A stretch of DNA of 64,000 nucleotides, from positions 5,839,501-5,903,500 of the forward strand of contig OX637394.1 in assembly GCA_951799425.1 (NCBI GenBank), given 5' to 3'. Within the stretch, counting starts at the first letter, position 1, and each line of letters opens with the position of its first letter. Below the pieces are notes generated by a model. The model saw only the letters and a list, made by a program, of their open reading frames with translations. It ran no database searches and was not told the DNA's origin. Positions 35,011 through 47,717 of the stretch are shown one piece after another. The position numbers and the translations under genes are program-made. The DNA is from Ilex aquifolium (lineage: Eukaryota > Streptophyta > Magnoliopsida > Aquifoliales > Aquifoliaceae).

Positions 35011-35558
35011 CCTATGAAGCACGAATACTTCATTGAGGTCGGCGAATTCGTATCGAATATTGTATCAGATATGATATTCATCAGATACTCGAAAATATAT
35101 ATCGGATACACCTTCTACGTATCCGATAATAATTAAATATTAGGATACTTCAGGGATATTTTTGTATTCAAGTAACATATATAATTTTTGAGTTGAATTT
35201 TTAATATTTCCTTTTAAATTCACATATCATACAATACATTAATAAAAATTCATACTACGTCAAAGGCACATGAGTATTTTTTAAGTATTATCTACAATTA
35301 CATGTCAAAAGAGTATAAAATAAATTCATAGTGATACGATATATATATTTTCTTGAAACTAAAAAAAATTACTAATTTTCCTTATTGTGTTAAAAAATTA
35401 CCAAAATGTATAAGTATTAAGTTGGTTGAAAATAATAAAAATATTTTATTATAGCCGTATCTTGACCGTATCTGTATCCTATTTTTTAAGATTTTGTCGT
35501 ATCGCCATATCCGTATCGTATTATACCTATATCCCGTATCTGTATCCGTAATTCATAG
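35011..35558. mobile_element. Non-autonomous element in CYP714 D 3' flank (548 bp)
   Basis: C (near 22998) and B (near 15260) show the uninterrupted sequence. Here ttcaaag is duplicated at 35004-35010 and 35559-35565 around the insertion. Ends CCTATGAA and ttcatag are inverted. The interior repeats gtatcc/ggatac motifs. Short TIRs with a 7-8 bp duplication suggest hAT. Confidence 0.8.
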
Positions 35559-35660
35559 TTCAAAGGGAACAGAGGATATGGCATACAATATCACAATTAG
35601 AATCTCTTCTGAAGAAAAATTAAGTATCTTGAACAATTCTCATGTAATGCTCATTCAATA

Positions 35661-35820
35661 GAGTAATGTTATTTTCACCTAAAAATTTGACTTAATTTGT
35701 TGACATGTGGAATCATTGGATTAATACCAAATTTCAATGTTTGATAGAGTTTATAGTCAATTTAAAGGTCCCAGTGAATTAGGTAGTAAATTAGGTCCGT
35801 AGCATTTTTGTATTCAATAT
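35661..35820. mobile_element. Mutator-like MITE in CYP714 D 3' flank (160 bp)
   Basis: The empty site is visible in C (atgtaatattcaatatctg near 23090). Flanking 9-bp repeats are cattcaata (35652-35660) and tattcaata (35821-35829). Left end GAGTAATGTT matches the family at 52390-52561. Confidence 0.75.
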
Positions 35821-35998
35821 CTGTTTTCTCATATTTTTGTTCATTGATATTTATTACACGAGAATAATCAAGAAAATAAAGCACAAAATAAAAAGGAAAG
35901 GAGAGAGCTTAAGAAAAGGCAACTTCTGTTTCTATGTTGTTCCTCTCAGAGTATGGTACTCTATGGGTGGATCAACTAATTTCTGAGGCACAACAAGC

Positions 35999-38641
35999 TT
36001 ACAATTTCTTCACATAGAGATTGACCCCATTCCCAGGCTCTATGACCAAATTCAAGGCCGGCGCGTGGATATAAGTAGGCGAAAGCGTGAAAGAGAAGTT
36101 GGACAGGATGAAAGATAAGAGTATCTTGAGCTCCGCCATGGCCAAGTTCTGTCCGAGACACACTCGAGGGCCGACTCCAAACGGCATGTACAAGTGTGGA
36201 AGCTTGCAGGCACCTGTGATCCCGTTTGCAAATCTCTCTGGGTTAAATTTGTAGGAATCGGGCCCCCAAATTTCAGGGTCTGTGTGCAGAGTCAACACAA
36301 AGGTCCAGAGGTTAACACCCTTGGGAACATTTATGTCACCAAATTTCATGTCCTTCAAGGCCTCTCTTGACACTACTGCCACTGGAGAATAAAGTCGTAA
36401 TGATTCATGAATCACCATCGTCGTCTGCAAAACAAGGTCACAACGCAGAGTTTTAGTATTTTATAAACGACCAATCCCATTGCATTTATAATTAACCTTA
36501 AACATTCATGCTCAAATTCTGAAAAACTAAGGTGTTTGTTGTGGTGTTACAATGAATATATATCTATCTACCTGTTTCATCTTCCGCAACATGTCAGCAT
36601 CTGGAGTTTGGCCTTTGCAAACTTCAAGAACCTCGGCACGAACGCGAGCTTGCCATTCTGGATGCGAAGCCAAAAGCATAAGCAACCATGTGGCGGAGAC
36701 AGCGGTGGTCTCATAGCCAGCCAAGTAGATGTTTTTGCAGTTATCAACGATGAATCGGTCGAGTGCTTCTGGAGCCAGGTTTGTGTTTTTGGCACCTTCA
36801 AGAACCATTTGCAATAGGTCCTTCTCATACCCAACCTCTTTCCTCTCTTTCACTACTTCCAAAACCAATCTGTGAATTTCCTTCTCGAGTGTCCATTGTT
36901 CCCTGTTGGTCTTAGTAGGAAGATATCTGCAGCATCCGATTGAATCAATTCATTTCATTAGAAATAGTGTGTTAATTAAACTCATTTGAATTGATCATAT
37001 AAACCTTGAAAAAAATTAGGAGGAAATTAAGGAAGTACCTCAGGCCAGGAATACCAGTAGACAAGACTCTCTTGGATGAAGCTTCTTGGAGAGCTCTGAG
37101 CTTATGGAAAATCTCTTCTCCCTTGGTGTAGTTGCTCCCGAAACAAGCTCTTGATATTACATCCCCAGAAAAACTCCTCAAATGTTGGTCGATTTTTATG
37201 TCGGCAATTCCACCCTGAGAATCAACTATACTTTTCCAGGAGTTGATCATGGTGATTGTAGACTCTGTAATCAAGTTCATCATCCCCTACAAACGATTCA
37301 GAGTAAACCAACATGATAATTATTATGTTGTGTCAAACAAAACAAAGAGAGAAAGCAAACAGATTTCTTTTAAGAACAAAATCCACAATTTTTGTGGTAA
37401 TTTTAAATCGTACCTTAACCTTGTCCATGTACAATTCAGGTGCTATGATTTTCCTTTGGTGTGCCCAATATGGTCCATTTGAGGTCAGAATGCCTTGGCC
37501 AAGCAAAGAACCACGCTCCTTGGCTTGATATGAAGGCTTCCCCAGGTCCAAAGATGTGCATGTGGTTATTTCTCTCACCATATCAGGTTGAGTCAATTCT
37601 AATATTAGTGTGTTACCCAGAGAAAACATGAACTTTTCGCCTGTATATAAATCAAACAAGGACAATGAATACATAAAATCAAATGAATAACAAAAGAAAG
37701 AAAATTAAAACTCAATGTTACATTATTTTTCGTAAGTTTAATTTTATTTAATTATCAGAGTGATTACCATATAATTTTGTTGAATTATCGGTGTGAAAAC
37801 TCTTCCCATTCGGATTAAAAAGTCCTAAACAAAATATTCAAACTTGGCGACTCGGACTTACAGTAACATTCTTATTCCAAACTTTGCCAGCCACCACAAA
37901 CTCAGGTTTGTCCAATCAACATAGGCATCATTCGCGGAGGAATTATACAGTCAGCCGGTATTACAGGTGATGCGGAGGTATTATACAGTCAGCGCGTATA
38001 ATACGCAAGTGTTATGCGGTGTACATACCCAATAAAATATTATATATTTTTAATACATAAATTATCATCTATCACTTTATCAAATTTGTTTTTGATAAAG
38101 TCTAACTTGATGTGCAGGGTCATACGATGTCTATAGTTTTCAATGAAACTGCATAAGTACTGCAATCGAAAAGAAAGTATTAGGAATAACATTTCTGAAA
38201 TTTATTTTACCAATTTATCTCAAAAAATGGATAGTAAATGAAGAAATAAAGTTACAGTTATATATGGAGGGACATATCATGTGTTATTTTTGTAAATTAA
38301 TTAATACTTAATATGAATGATGAACTGAGAAGATGAATATGCAAGAAAAAAAAAATACCATATTGCTTTTGCCATTTCTCGAAGAAGGGAAAAAGAACAT
38401 TGGCACAGTCGTGGTTCTCTGGAGCTCCACACGTTGGTGGCTTTGGGGTTCTGGAATTCTTGATCTCCAAGATGTTTCCCAGTAAAATAGTCGGCGGCGG
38501 ACCCGTTATCCCTTGCTTCCTCAACGCCGCTTGAAGCTTCTTTGGCTTCGCCACCAGTGCACTATACAGACGTATGAATAATCCCACTATGCCAACCACA
38601 GCAATGGACACTAACACCTTCAGTACAACTTGGACCTCCAT
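35999..38641 (-). CDS. CYP714: Cytochrome P450 CYP714 family, member D
   Basis: Minus-strand exons: 38641-38359, 37640-37414, 37286-37039, 36926-36572 and 36424-35999 (1539 nt, 512 residues). All motifs as in C: membrane anchor, [16 protein letters not shown] at 322-327, ESLR at 378-381, [16 protein letters not shown] with Cys460. Differences from C are Ala14, Ser27, Asn62, Leu252, Thr265 and Val284. Intron lengths also track C apart from the insertion in C intron 1. The start was set at MEVQ, since the eight-residue in-frame lead (MRERETLA) comes from the CT-rich leader. It is intact and probably functional, with a promoter closely related to that of C. Confidence 0.94.
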
Positions 38642-38985
38642 TGCCAATGTCTCTCTCTCTCTCACTTTCTCACTTTCTCACACACACAGAACACACACCA
38701 GAGAGAAAATGGGATCTTAGGATAGTGGGTTGTTGGACTTCAATGTCCAGGGTCACTATAATATAGTGGAAGGGCGGGATAATATGGTCATTGAACAGGA
38801 AATATTGGACGTAAGATGATATGACCGCATAGAAAGAACGGAATTTTGTAATGGAAGTACAGCGCCGTCAATGTGGAATGAGAGGAGGAGTTTGGTTTTT
38901 TATTTGTGTAAAAAAAAAAAAAAAAAGGAACGAGGAAGAAAAATAGGTTCAACCAACAGCGGCGTTGTTGGTCTAAATCAATGAA
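38642..38985 (-). promoter_or_regulatory. 5' flank of CYP714 D
   Basis: Matches the C flank. The CT/CA leader is shorter, and an A16 run near 38911-38927 is specific to D. A TATA-like actatattatagtg (minus strand) is near 38752-38765. Confidence 0.5.
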
Positions 38986-41003
38986 TTATCGCTGGTGCAG
39001 TATGACTTTTGTGAATTTCATTCAAAGTTGTTAGGCTTTTGTTGGTCTAAACCAACAGGCTGCTTGAATTTAGGTCTCACTCGATCTTCTTACCATTAGA
39101 TGACAAAATTTATTTTTGATGGACATGGGTTGTTGTGGTGTGGTCTGTTTCCGTGGAGTAGCACATTTCATTCTATGTTACACTATTATCCTAGAGTAAT
39201 GTTATTTAAATTTAATTTATTAATTGTTGTTGTTTTGATTATATTAATTTTTTTATTATTCTATCCATTTTATAAAGTATTTGACTGAATTTAACAACAG
39301 CTATTCAATATTCAGAAGATCCTTTACCCAAACTCGTACATATTTATGTGGGTTTTACTGTAACTGATTTGTCTGAAAATATCTATACCCAAATTTTTTC
39401 ACAACGACGTGCATTTTATGTCATTGCTCGTAGAGCTACTTTAATTTGTCTAAACGTTATCCAAGTAAGTTCAAGTGCTTGAAGAACATATTTAATGAAT
39501 AAACTTTTTTAATTAAACCAACAGATAAATACCAATTAATGGTGTTATTGACTATCCTTGGTGTTTTCTGATGTGAACTGCAAAACTACATTAATTGGTC
39601 TTACCTCTCTAGTCAATGGTCTTTATTCTAACTATTTCATTCTATGACCAGCAAACACTATCGGCTTTGTCACTCTTATCCCTTTTAGGGACATATTTTA
39701 ATCTAGTTTAAGTTACGGTGATCAGCTGTTGAGTTTGAGAGAGTAGTTGACACAAGTCTAAACACTCTATAAGAAAAAAAAAAACACGATTGGCTATGGT
39801 TTGAGGATGGTTTTTGCAAATTTTTTTTTTTTTCTTATTTGAAGTGTTTTTTAAGTGCTTTTTAGATATTATTTGAAGTGTGTCTTTTGCTTTACACCTA
39901 GAATGGTTCAGAAATTAAGTGTAATATTTATACATTAAAATGTGTATACAAATTATTTTTACAAAATTATAATAAAAAATGATTTAATTTTTTGACAAAA
40001 TTACTATTTTTTTCTTAAAAAAATATGTCAAAATGGGATATCAAAGGATACATTAGTATTTTATTTTTACAATTAGTGTTATTCCAATATCCATTTTATT
40101 AAAAATCACTTGTGGCGCAATATCTATTTTATTAAAAATGATTGGAATTACAATGAATAAGAATATAAATTGTGGTCACAATATACATAAACAAGATACT
40201 CTATGTAATTTATATCTTTCTTTCTCCCTTCCATGCTCCCCTACTTGACCATACACCGATGTCATCTTCTTCGTTTTCTATTTTTTTTTTATCATTAAAT
40301 AAAACTAAAATAAAAAACCTAATTTTTTTTTAATAAATATTTATTTTAAGAAATTTAGAATCAGGTCAAAAAAAATTTATCCTTCATAAATATCTTAATC
40401 CCGATATCAATGACATATCTTTGATTAAATTAAGAAAAAAATTAATCAAGACGTATAAGTTGATCCGAACATGAAAGTCGGTTGAAATGGGTACAAAAAT
40501 TTAGTGGGTGTCCAATCAATCATGTTTGTGATTAAAGTAGATGGGTGTAGTTACCTGCTTGAACGCGTATAAATGTCAAGATTGGCTAGCTCCCACAAGC
40601 ATTGAATAATGAATATCATGATTGGCCTTCTTGGTTTGTCCATTCTCTGCCACGTGACAAGACCTCCATGATATACACGATTTACATCTCTCTTTTTTTC
40701 ATAATAAAAAAATTATTATTTAAAAAATTAAAAATTAAATATATTAAAATAAATCTTACTCAACAAACGTCGTATAAAATTACGTATTTACTTTTTAAAA
40801 AATAAAAATAAAAAACAGCTTGTCAAATAAATTTTCTTCCATAAACTGTTTTCGAAAAAAAAAAAACAATTTTTAAGATGCAAACCAAACAGGGCCCTAA
40901 TTTTTTTTTAAAATTAATTCAATAGTTGAGTGAACTAATAATTCAACAAATGAAAAAAAAAAAAAAAATTCTCAAATTCTCTTTCACAATCAAAGACCGA
41001 AAC
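38986..41003. other. Intergenic, AT-rich
   Basis: No gene is seen. It contains a partial SINE-like repeat (see 40375-40475). At 40877-40896 there is a lone right end (atgcaaaccaaacagggccc) of the PIF-like type seen at 28056 and 32606, without a matching left end that I could identify. Confidence 0.5.
40375..40475 (+). mobile_element. SINE-like repeat, 3' part
   Basis: tttatccttcataaatatcttaatcccgat and the following catatctttgattaaattaag match the 3' half of the repeats at 12095 and 20345. The pol III promoter half is missing. Confidence 0.55.
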
Positions 41004-41006
41004 TTA

Positions 41007-41762
41007 TGGTCTGTTTGTTTTGATGGAACATGGGGTGGATGGAAAATGGGGGAAGGAAAATGGGGTGGATGGAAAAACTTTCCATTGTTTGGTATGGAAA
41101 GAAAAGGTGATGGAAAGGAAAATTGGAGGGAGGGATTTTCCTTCCCTCCCACAATTTTTTTTCCCCCCAAAAATGGGCGGAAAATGAAAAGAAGCCAACA
41201 AAATTTGACCTTTGAATGATAATTTTACTTTTTTGCCCTTTGTTACCTTCTAATAAAACTCACTTCTCAGCACAGCAAACAAAACCCACTTGCTGTCAGT
41301 GGCGTTCTTCCACTTTGGGAGATATACTGACTTTTTTGCCCTTTGTTACCTTCTAAGGAGTCTTGAAGGATTATAGCATCAGGAGGTTTTTTTGTAATTT
41401 TTTCATTGTTTGATTCTTGTGTACTGTTGCTTCTTGTAATAATTGGTTTCAATCTATAAAATTTTTCTATTTAAAAAAAAAAAAAATTATTTTGGTAATT
41501 ATATTTTTACTAACACACAAGAAACACACAAAATGACTTCATATATTTAAAGGGTAGAATTGTAAAATTGGGTATGTATGGTTTTCCTTTCCTTTTATTT
41601 TTCATCTAATACCAAACGATGGAAAATATATCCCTTCTATTTTCCATCCCTCCTACCAAACAAAAAGGAGGAAAAATAATTTTCTTTCCTTCATGGATGA
41701 AAAGTTTATTCCTTCCACTTTTCCTTCCTTCCTACTTTCCATCATTCGTACCAAACGGACCA
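41007..41762. mobile_element. PIF/Harbinger (Tourist-like) element (756 bp)
   Basis: Ends TGGTCTGTTTGTTTTGATGG and cgtaccaaacggacca are inverted, with the typical TTA target duplication at 41004-41006 and 41763-41765. Purine-rich left arm (ggaaaatggggtggatgg) and the complementary pyrimidine-rich right arm form a long imperfect hairpin. No transposase. Confidence 0.85.
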
Positions 41763-41765
41763 TTA

Positions 41766-42534
41766 GTGTTGGGTCAAAAGCACAACATTTGGACCAACCA
41801 CTCCATTGCTGCACCTATTTTTTTATGTGTTTTTTCGCCTAACAACATTGAATATTATGGATGCTGGCCGGCCCGACTAATATAAAGTATTAGTTGGACA
41901 CCAACGTGCCAGTGAAAGGAGTTGTCAACATTATTTATTACTTGGCGGGCCATAAATAATGTTTTCAATTTTAAATTTGTGCCAATAAATAATGTAAATT
42001 TTTTTATTTTATACTTTTAAATATTAGATTTTATACATTGTACATTGAATGTATTAAAAGTGTTATAATGTGACCCTTATATTAAATTCATTTACTTGTT
42101 CCGTCAACTTCAATGAGATAGTTTTTAGCGGAGTAAGCAACGGAAGTTAACAGAATGACACATTGCGATATTTTTAAAACATTGACGGTGCAATATGAAA
42201 AATCTAATTTTTGAGGATGCCAAACTAAAAATCTAAAATATTTTAAGGTACAAAGTGCGATTATCCCTTTTAATTCCCTCATATATTTGATAAGGTGCAA
42301 TTTAAGCGGATGAACAAAAAAATACACTAAAATATTTAATACTTGAACAAATATTTATGATAATCGAGCAAGAAAATTCCATTCCAATCTCAATTGGGAC
42401 AATAGGTAGGTTGAAATTTTAGATTTTTGTAATTGTATCCGAATTAATAATTTTAGGTTTAACTCGAATTTTATCTTGATTAACAAAACCCAATAATTAT
42501 AGCCCAATTGAACTTGAATTTCAACTCAATAAGT
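41766..42534. other. Intergenic, AT-rich
   Basis: No gene is seen. The part at about 42030-42330 has a foldback-like look (ggtacaaagtgcgattatccc, and cattgacggtgcaatatg) but clear ends were not found. Confidence 0.4.
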
Positions 42535-42723
42535 TGTAAGACATGAAAAATTGAAAAGTACTTGAATTGAAGGATTTAGGTTGAAGTGGAGTTCATGTTT
42601 ACTCAATTTGAGGGGTGGTTTCCCACACTTGCATGCAATAATACGCCAACTATTCAGCAGAGGAGTGGGAGGAATTGCTAAGAGAATTGTGGAGATCAAA
42701 TGTTTGTCTTAGACCTAGTAAAA

Positions 42724-43117
42724 GGGGTGCAATTTAGGTGAGTCAACCCAAACGTAACCTAAGCTTAATTGAAATTTGGTGTTTGGGCAAAAATTTTCAA
42801 TTCTCAAGTTAGGTTTGGGAAAACAAACAGAATTAACTAAAAATTAGGGCAGTGCTTAACTTGAGATTTTGAGTTTTCAAACCCCAATCTGAACTTATCC
42901 CGAATTCATAATTTAAGGCGATCTCAACTTCACCAATGTATTTCAACCCGATAATCATACTTGAACTTCGGTCTAAATAGAGTAATCCAAGAAAAATCTA
43001 ATTAGGCACATATAGTGCGCACGTTGAAGGCTGGCTTCGTATTTAGTTCAAGATGATAATTTTATAACTTGGGTTGAGTTCAAATAGACCTCTTAAATAA
43101 CCCAACTTGTCCAAGTG
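42724..43117. mobile_element. Decayed hAT-like element related to 11402-12059
   Basis: The left end aggggtgcaatttaggtgag and right end acttgtccaagtgacatcttt are approximately inverted, with interior aacccaa/cccgaat motifs. The F block keeps only the left end (57371-57403), so the insertion probably predates the E/F duplication. No target duplication is readable. Confidence 0.5.
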
Positions 43118-43995
43118 ACATCTTTCCTGGTGACATTTGTTTCCACTATAAAGACAAAACATGAACTCCTAATCTTTTAGGGAGTAAATATTCAATGCAA
43201 TAGTGATAACATGTATTATCACTATTAGGTGGTGTCACCATTCAATTAGAAAACTACAAGTGGGTAAAGTGATAATCCTAACTTGATTATTACAGTACAT
43301 AGATATAAATTTGGTCCCGTGCTTGATTGGTTCCTAAATTATAGAGTTGAATATTCTTAAGCTTCATTACCTCTTGTAGTTTAGGATAAGTCTTCTAAAG
43401 GAATAATAAGCTATATAAAAGAATCAGTAAAAGATGGGATTTGAATGTGCTTGACTAAGAAATTTTCTATGTTTGCCATGAGGATTATTTCTTGTAGGGT
43501 CCTGTAAACTTACGTCAAGATTATCAGCATCCTTCGACAATTTTTTTTCATATATTGATCTTACATAGTGAATGAGGGATACCGATTTTTTCTATTACAC
43601 TTCCACTTGATTTTAAAGGGTTATCTATTTGATCAGGCTGCAAGCAAACTTTGCTAGTGTGGGAATCAGTGTGAAAAAACACTACGGAGCAAGTCTCACA
43701 AGAGAGAAGCTCAACACAATCCAGTCCACTAAAAAAACGTCAAATTCTCACAAAGTCAAGAAACTTGAGATCTATTATTTATACTACTAATCAGCTGATT
43801 ACAAGATAAGAACTAGATAAGCAACATCTAATCTACCAAGTGAACTCCTAAAGCAAATAAAATACTATCACAGAATAAACTGATGTACTAGATTTACTCC
43901 TAAAGCAAACGAAATACTACTAATGATAATCACATAAGTAGATAACTCCTTCAAACCGAGAACCACTCTAATAAATATTGCGCTCAAGGCAAAGA

Positions 43996-46900
43996 TCACA
44001 GCTTCTTCACCAAAAGGTTTACTCCCTGTCCAGGCTCTATGACCAAATGTAGAGCTGGTGAGTGAACATATGTTGGAGAGAGAGAGAAAGAGAAGTTGGA
44101 CAAAATGAGAGAGATCAGTATCTTTAGCTCAACTAAAGCCAAGTTCTGCCCAAGACACACCCTTGGTCCGACCCCAAATGGCATGTACACATGTGGAAGT
44201 TTGCATGCACCAGTGATCCCATTTGCAAATCTCTCTGGGTTAAACTTGTAGGAATCAGGTCCCCAAATTTCAGGGTCGGTGTGCAGTGTTGTCACCAAGG
44301 TCCAGAGATTCACACCCTTGGGGACATGAATGCCCCCGAATTTCATGTCCTTCAAGGCCTCCCTTGACACCACAGCTACAGGAGGATAAAGGCGCAATGA
44401 CTCATTAATCGCCATTGTTAGCTGCAAATCATCAATTCAGATATACGGTTAGTAAGAAGGACTTATACATGTGCATTTTTGCAAGGGAAACCAGTTTCCA
44501 GTGTGTTTAAAAAACTTGGGCATAACAATTATCCTTATTAACCACGTCATAAACCCGATATGAAATTAAGGAATTTGGGGTTTCAAGGTCTCGATAGGAG
44601 TTCAAAAATGTCATATGACCTGTTTATAAACATAATAAGTGGATCAGGTCACTGTCAAATAATAATAATAATCTGGAAAATAGTCCAGATCATAAATTAA
44701 TGGTTCACGGATTGTCCATGTCAACCCAAACATGATACCATCCATAAATAGGGTGGGTTAGTAGATATCTGACATAAATGATTCAATAGGCTAAATTCGT
44801 ACTTGACTAACACTCGACACAAACTCGAAATATTATCACCCAAATCCAAACATGACACGACTTTATTGACACCTCTAATAACATTCTTAGTTAAATTTCT
44901 ATTTTGCATATGATTGTCCATTTGTCCTATAATATATGCAAGTGTGATGCTAATAAATACAGTACTAAGAATACCTGTTTCATCTTACGAATCATATCAG
45001 TATTTGGAATGTGACCCCTACAAACTTCAATCACCTCGGCACGAATGCGATCTTGCCAATCTGGGTTTGAAGCCAATAGCATAAGCAACCATGTGGCTGA
45101 AACTGCAGTGGTCTCATACCCAGCCAAATAGATGTTTTTGCAATTATCAACAATGAATCGGTCAAGTGCGTCTTGGCTCAGATCACTATTTTTGGCACCT
45201 TCAAGAATCATTTGCAATAAGTCTCTCTCATAACCAGCTTCATTCCTCTCCTTCACTACCTTCAACACTAGTGTATGAATCTCCTTCTCCAATGCCCATG
45301 CTTCCTTATTTCTCTTAGTTGGAAGATGTCTGCAGCGAAATAATAAGTTAGTATAGTTCTCTGGTGGTGACCCATATGACCATATCTCACATCGCCCCGT
45401 AAAGTATGTATGATCTTGAAAGAATCTGGAGATATATGTTGTCTATCTTATGGGTGATTGACATAATCAAGTCATCATTATATTTGAACTTGTAGGAAAA
45501 GGGTACCTCATGCCGGGAATACCAGTAGCCAAAACTTTCTTGGATTCAGCTTCTTGGAGAGTTCTGAGCCTATGAAAAATCTCCTCTCCTTTAGAGTAAT
45601 TACTTCCAAAACAAGCTCTTGAAATCACATCTCCAGAAAAGCTTCTCATGTGCTGGTCGATTTTTATGTCCGCGATTCCACCCTCTGCCTCAATCATACG
45701 GTTCCATGTGTCTAGCAACGTAATCGTAGAGTCGGTTATTATGTTTGTCATTCCCTACAAATGGTGCATATGATACTTGAAGTAAATATTCTGCATAATA
45801 AAGTTGGAAGCCTGGAACCCATTACTGGTTTCCTACAATATATAATTATAGTCGCGATCATGTTGTGTATTATACCTTAACCTTCTCCATGTATAGTTCG
45901 GGCGCAATTATTTTCCTTTGATGAGCCCAATAAGCCCCATTGGAGGTTAGAATGCCCTGGCCAAGCAAAGAACCGCGCTCTTTGGCTTGATATGATGGCT
46001 TCCCCAAGTCCAAGGATGTGCAGGTGGTTATCTATCTCACCATGTCAGGTTGGGTCACAAGCACTATCTGTGAGTTACCGAGAGAAAACAAGAACACTTC
46101 ACCTGTACAATGCATACATTACGGAGGTGAAGGAAAATAAGAAATTATGTAATACTGGGCATAGGAATTAGGAAATTAAACTATGGAAGAAAGGAAATTA
46201 ATTTGAAGCTGGGATTGGACTCGAATCCCACAGTGATAATTACATAGAAACTATAGACTTTGACAAGACCATGTTCAAAGATGTCTATAGGTAATTTCGA
46301 AACGACACATTAACACTATGAAATTAATAGATTAAAATTAACAAATTTTCATTACGAATGCAATAAATGGCTTATGTCAAATACAAATAACCCACTTTCA
46401 AAAAGACTCATTTAAGTATAGTAAGTTCAAGTTTTATATGAAACTGTATAGAACTAGGTTTTTTTTTTTTTTTATTTTAAACTTGGTTTTCTGAGCATGA
46501 AGATCAAGTCTATTTAATTTATGGAGGGACTATGCATGATAGGATCGGTTGAGAGAAAAAGAGGTTCTAGTGTTAAATTGCTAAAATTATACTACTCATA
46601 CCCAACTCGACTTACTCTCAATATTAAGTATATCAAATAATGCAATCAAGGCCGATGAGATGGCTGAGAGTTCGAGACGAGAGGATAGTCGGCGTAAGTC
46701 TGAACAGTTTGTACTAAAAAAAAAAAACCGATGAGATTTACCGTATTGCTGCCTCCATTGATCCAGAAATGGAAGGAGAATAGCTCCACAATTGTGGGAA
46801 ACGGGTGGTCCACCGGTTGCGGCATTGGCTGCTGCCTTTCTGGCCTTCTTGATTTCCAAGATATTCCCCAGCAGAAGAGTCGGCGGTGGGCCACTCAAAC

Positions 46901-47030
46901 CCTGTTTCCTCAGCTCCGATATAAGCTTCCGCGGCTGCGCCACCAGTGCGTTATACAGACGCGCCACCAATCCCAATACACCAACCAAAGCAAGGGACAT
47001 GAACACCTTAAACAGAATGTGGACGTCCAT
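43996..47030 (-). pseudogene. CYP714: CYP714 member E, interrupted by one nonsense codon
   Basis: Minus-strand exons: 47030-46742, 46102-45876, 45754-45507, 45329-44975 and 44421-43996 (1545 nt, 515 codons). Splice sites and phases are all intact, as are the motifs AGYETT, NESLR, NPERF and [11 protein letters not shown]. In exon 2, codon 120 is TAG (46034-46032) where F has GAG (Glu) in the conserved [10 protein letters not shown] block; it is a single base change, A for C on the plus strand at 46034. A full protein cannot be made; the predicted product ends after 119 residues, before any catalytic motif. No other frame break or stop is seen, so the lesion is recent, or a sequencing error, or a segregating null allele. 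Otherwise E resembles F, but at several sites it keeps what C and D have ([16 protein letters not shown]) where F does not. Confidence 0.88.
44520..44890. repeat. Decayed element in intron 4 of CYP714 E
   Basis: Carries ccaaacatgataccatcc, tcgtacttgactaacactcgac and caaacatgacacgac motifs, as in 8820-9270 and 16290-16640. The same sequence is in F intron 4 (58140-58450), so it predates the E/F duplication. Confidence 0.5.
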
Positions 47031-47116
47031 GGTCAGTGCTCTATGACCTCTACTTTTCTAAGACACTAAGTTTTTCTGTTGGGACTTGGCTTTTTGATTC
47101 TCCCAGCTGTTTATAA

Positions 47117-47126
47117 CTTTATATAG
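47117..47126 (-). promoter_or_regulatory. TATA box of CYP714 E
   Basis: Minus strand ctatataaag, 87 bp upstream of the ATG. The same box is present in the detached promoter copy at 48611-48620. In F it is changed to a longer tatatatata run (60571-60580). Confidence 0.6.
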
Positions 47127-47180
47127 TGAATGTTGCAGGATCATTGCGTCAGTCTAACCATTATTTTATTTTCTATGTTG

Positions 47181-47717
47181 GACCCGTGGGCAATATTTTA
47201 CTTTCTATGTAGGACCAGTGGGCAAGAACTCAAAATTTTTTCAATCGATACTTGAGTTCGAGTCTCCACTGCTATGATAACTCGTTGAGACTAAAATTAT
47301 TCTTCAACGCCCAAAACACGCAATGAAACATTAGCTTCGGCCCCGACATAGACGAGGTGAGATATCTTGTAGATAATTATGTGGTACTGAGGGTTAATGC
47401 TCCCTGGCGAATATGTGAAGTAACCTATCTGCATATCTATTTTTCTGTATCAAAAAAAGAAAAAAAAAAATATAATAGTGAGTGTGTAGTTCAAACAACT
47501 AAGAAACCTAGGGGCATGTTTCGATGGTAAAGGTTGGATTGGGTTGAATTCAATTTGATTAATGTTATTTGGATCTAAAACTTTAACCTCATTTATTGAC
47601 GTGATTCGCTAAGACAACAAATAAGATCAAATTTTCAAGTCAAAATAACATTACTCATTGGATTTTGAAGCTAATTTTATCCAAATTAATACAATGATAT
47701 TCGGTTAAAGGAGGATA
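47181..47717. other. Intergenic upstream of CYP714 E
   Basis: No gene or clear element is seen. An A-rich run lies at 47453-47470. Confidence 0.4.

Larger units (their letters stand above)
34810..38985. repeat. Segmental duplication block containing CYP714 D
   Basis: Homologous to 21960-26590 along its length. See the entries for members C and D and for the two insertions specific to this copy. Confidence 0.85.
42535..47180. repeat. Segmental duplication block containing CYP714 E
   Basis: Homologous to 57180-60635. The match covers 42535-42760 (left flank), then all exons and introns from 43976 on, and the promoter up to about 47177. About 1.2 kb at 42765-43975 has no counterpart in the F block, which has only about 165 bp there. 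Confidence 0.85.
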
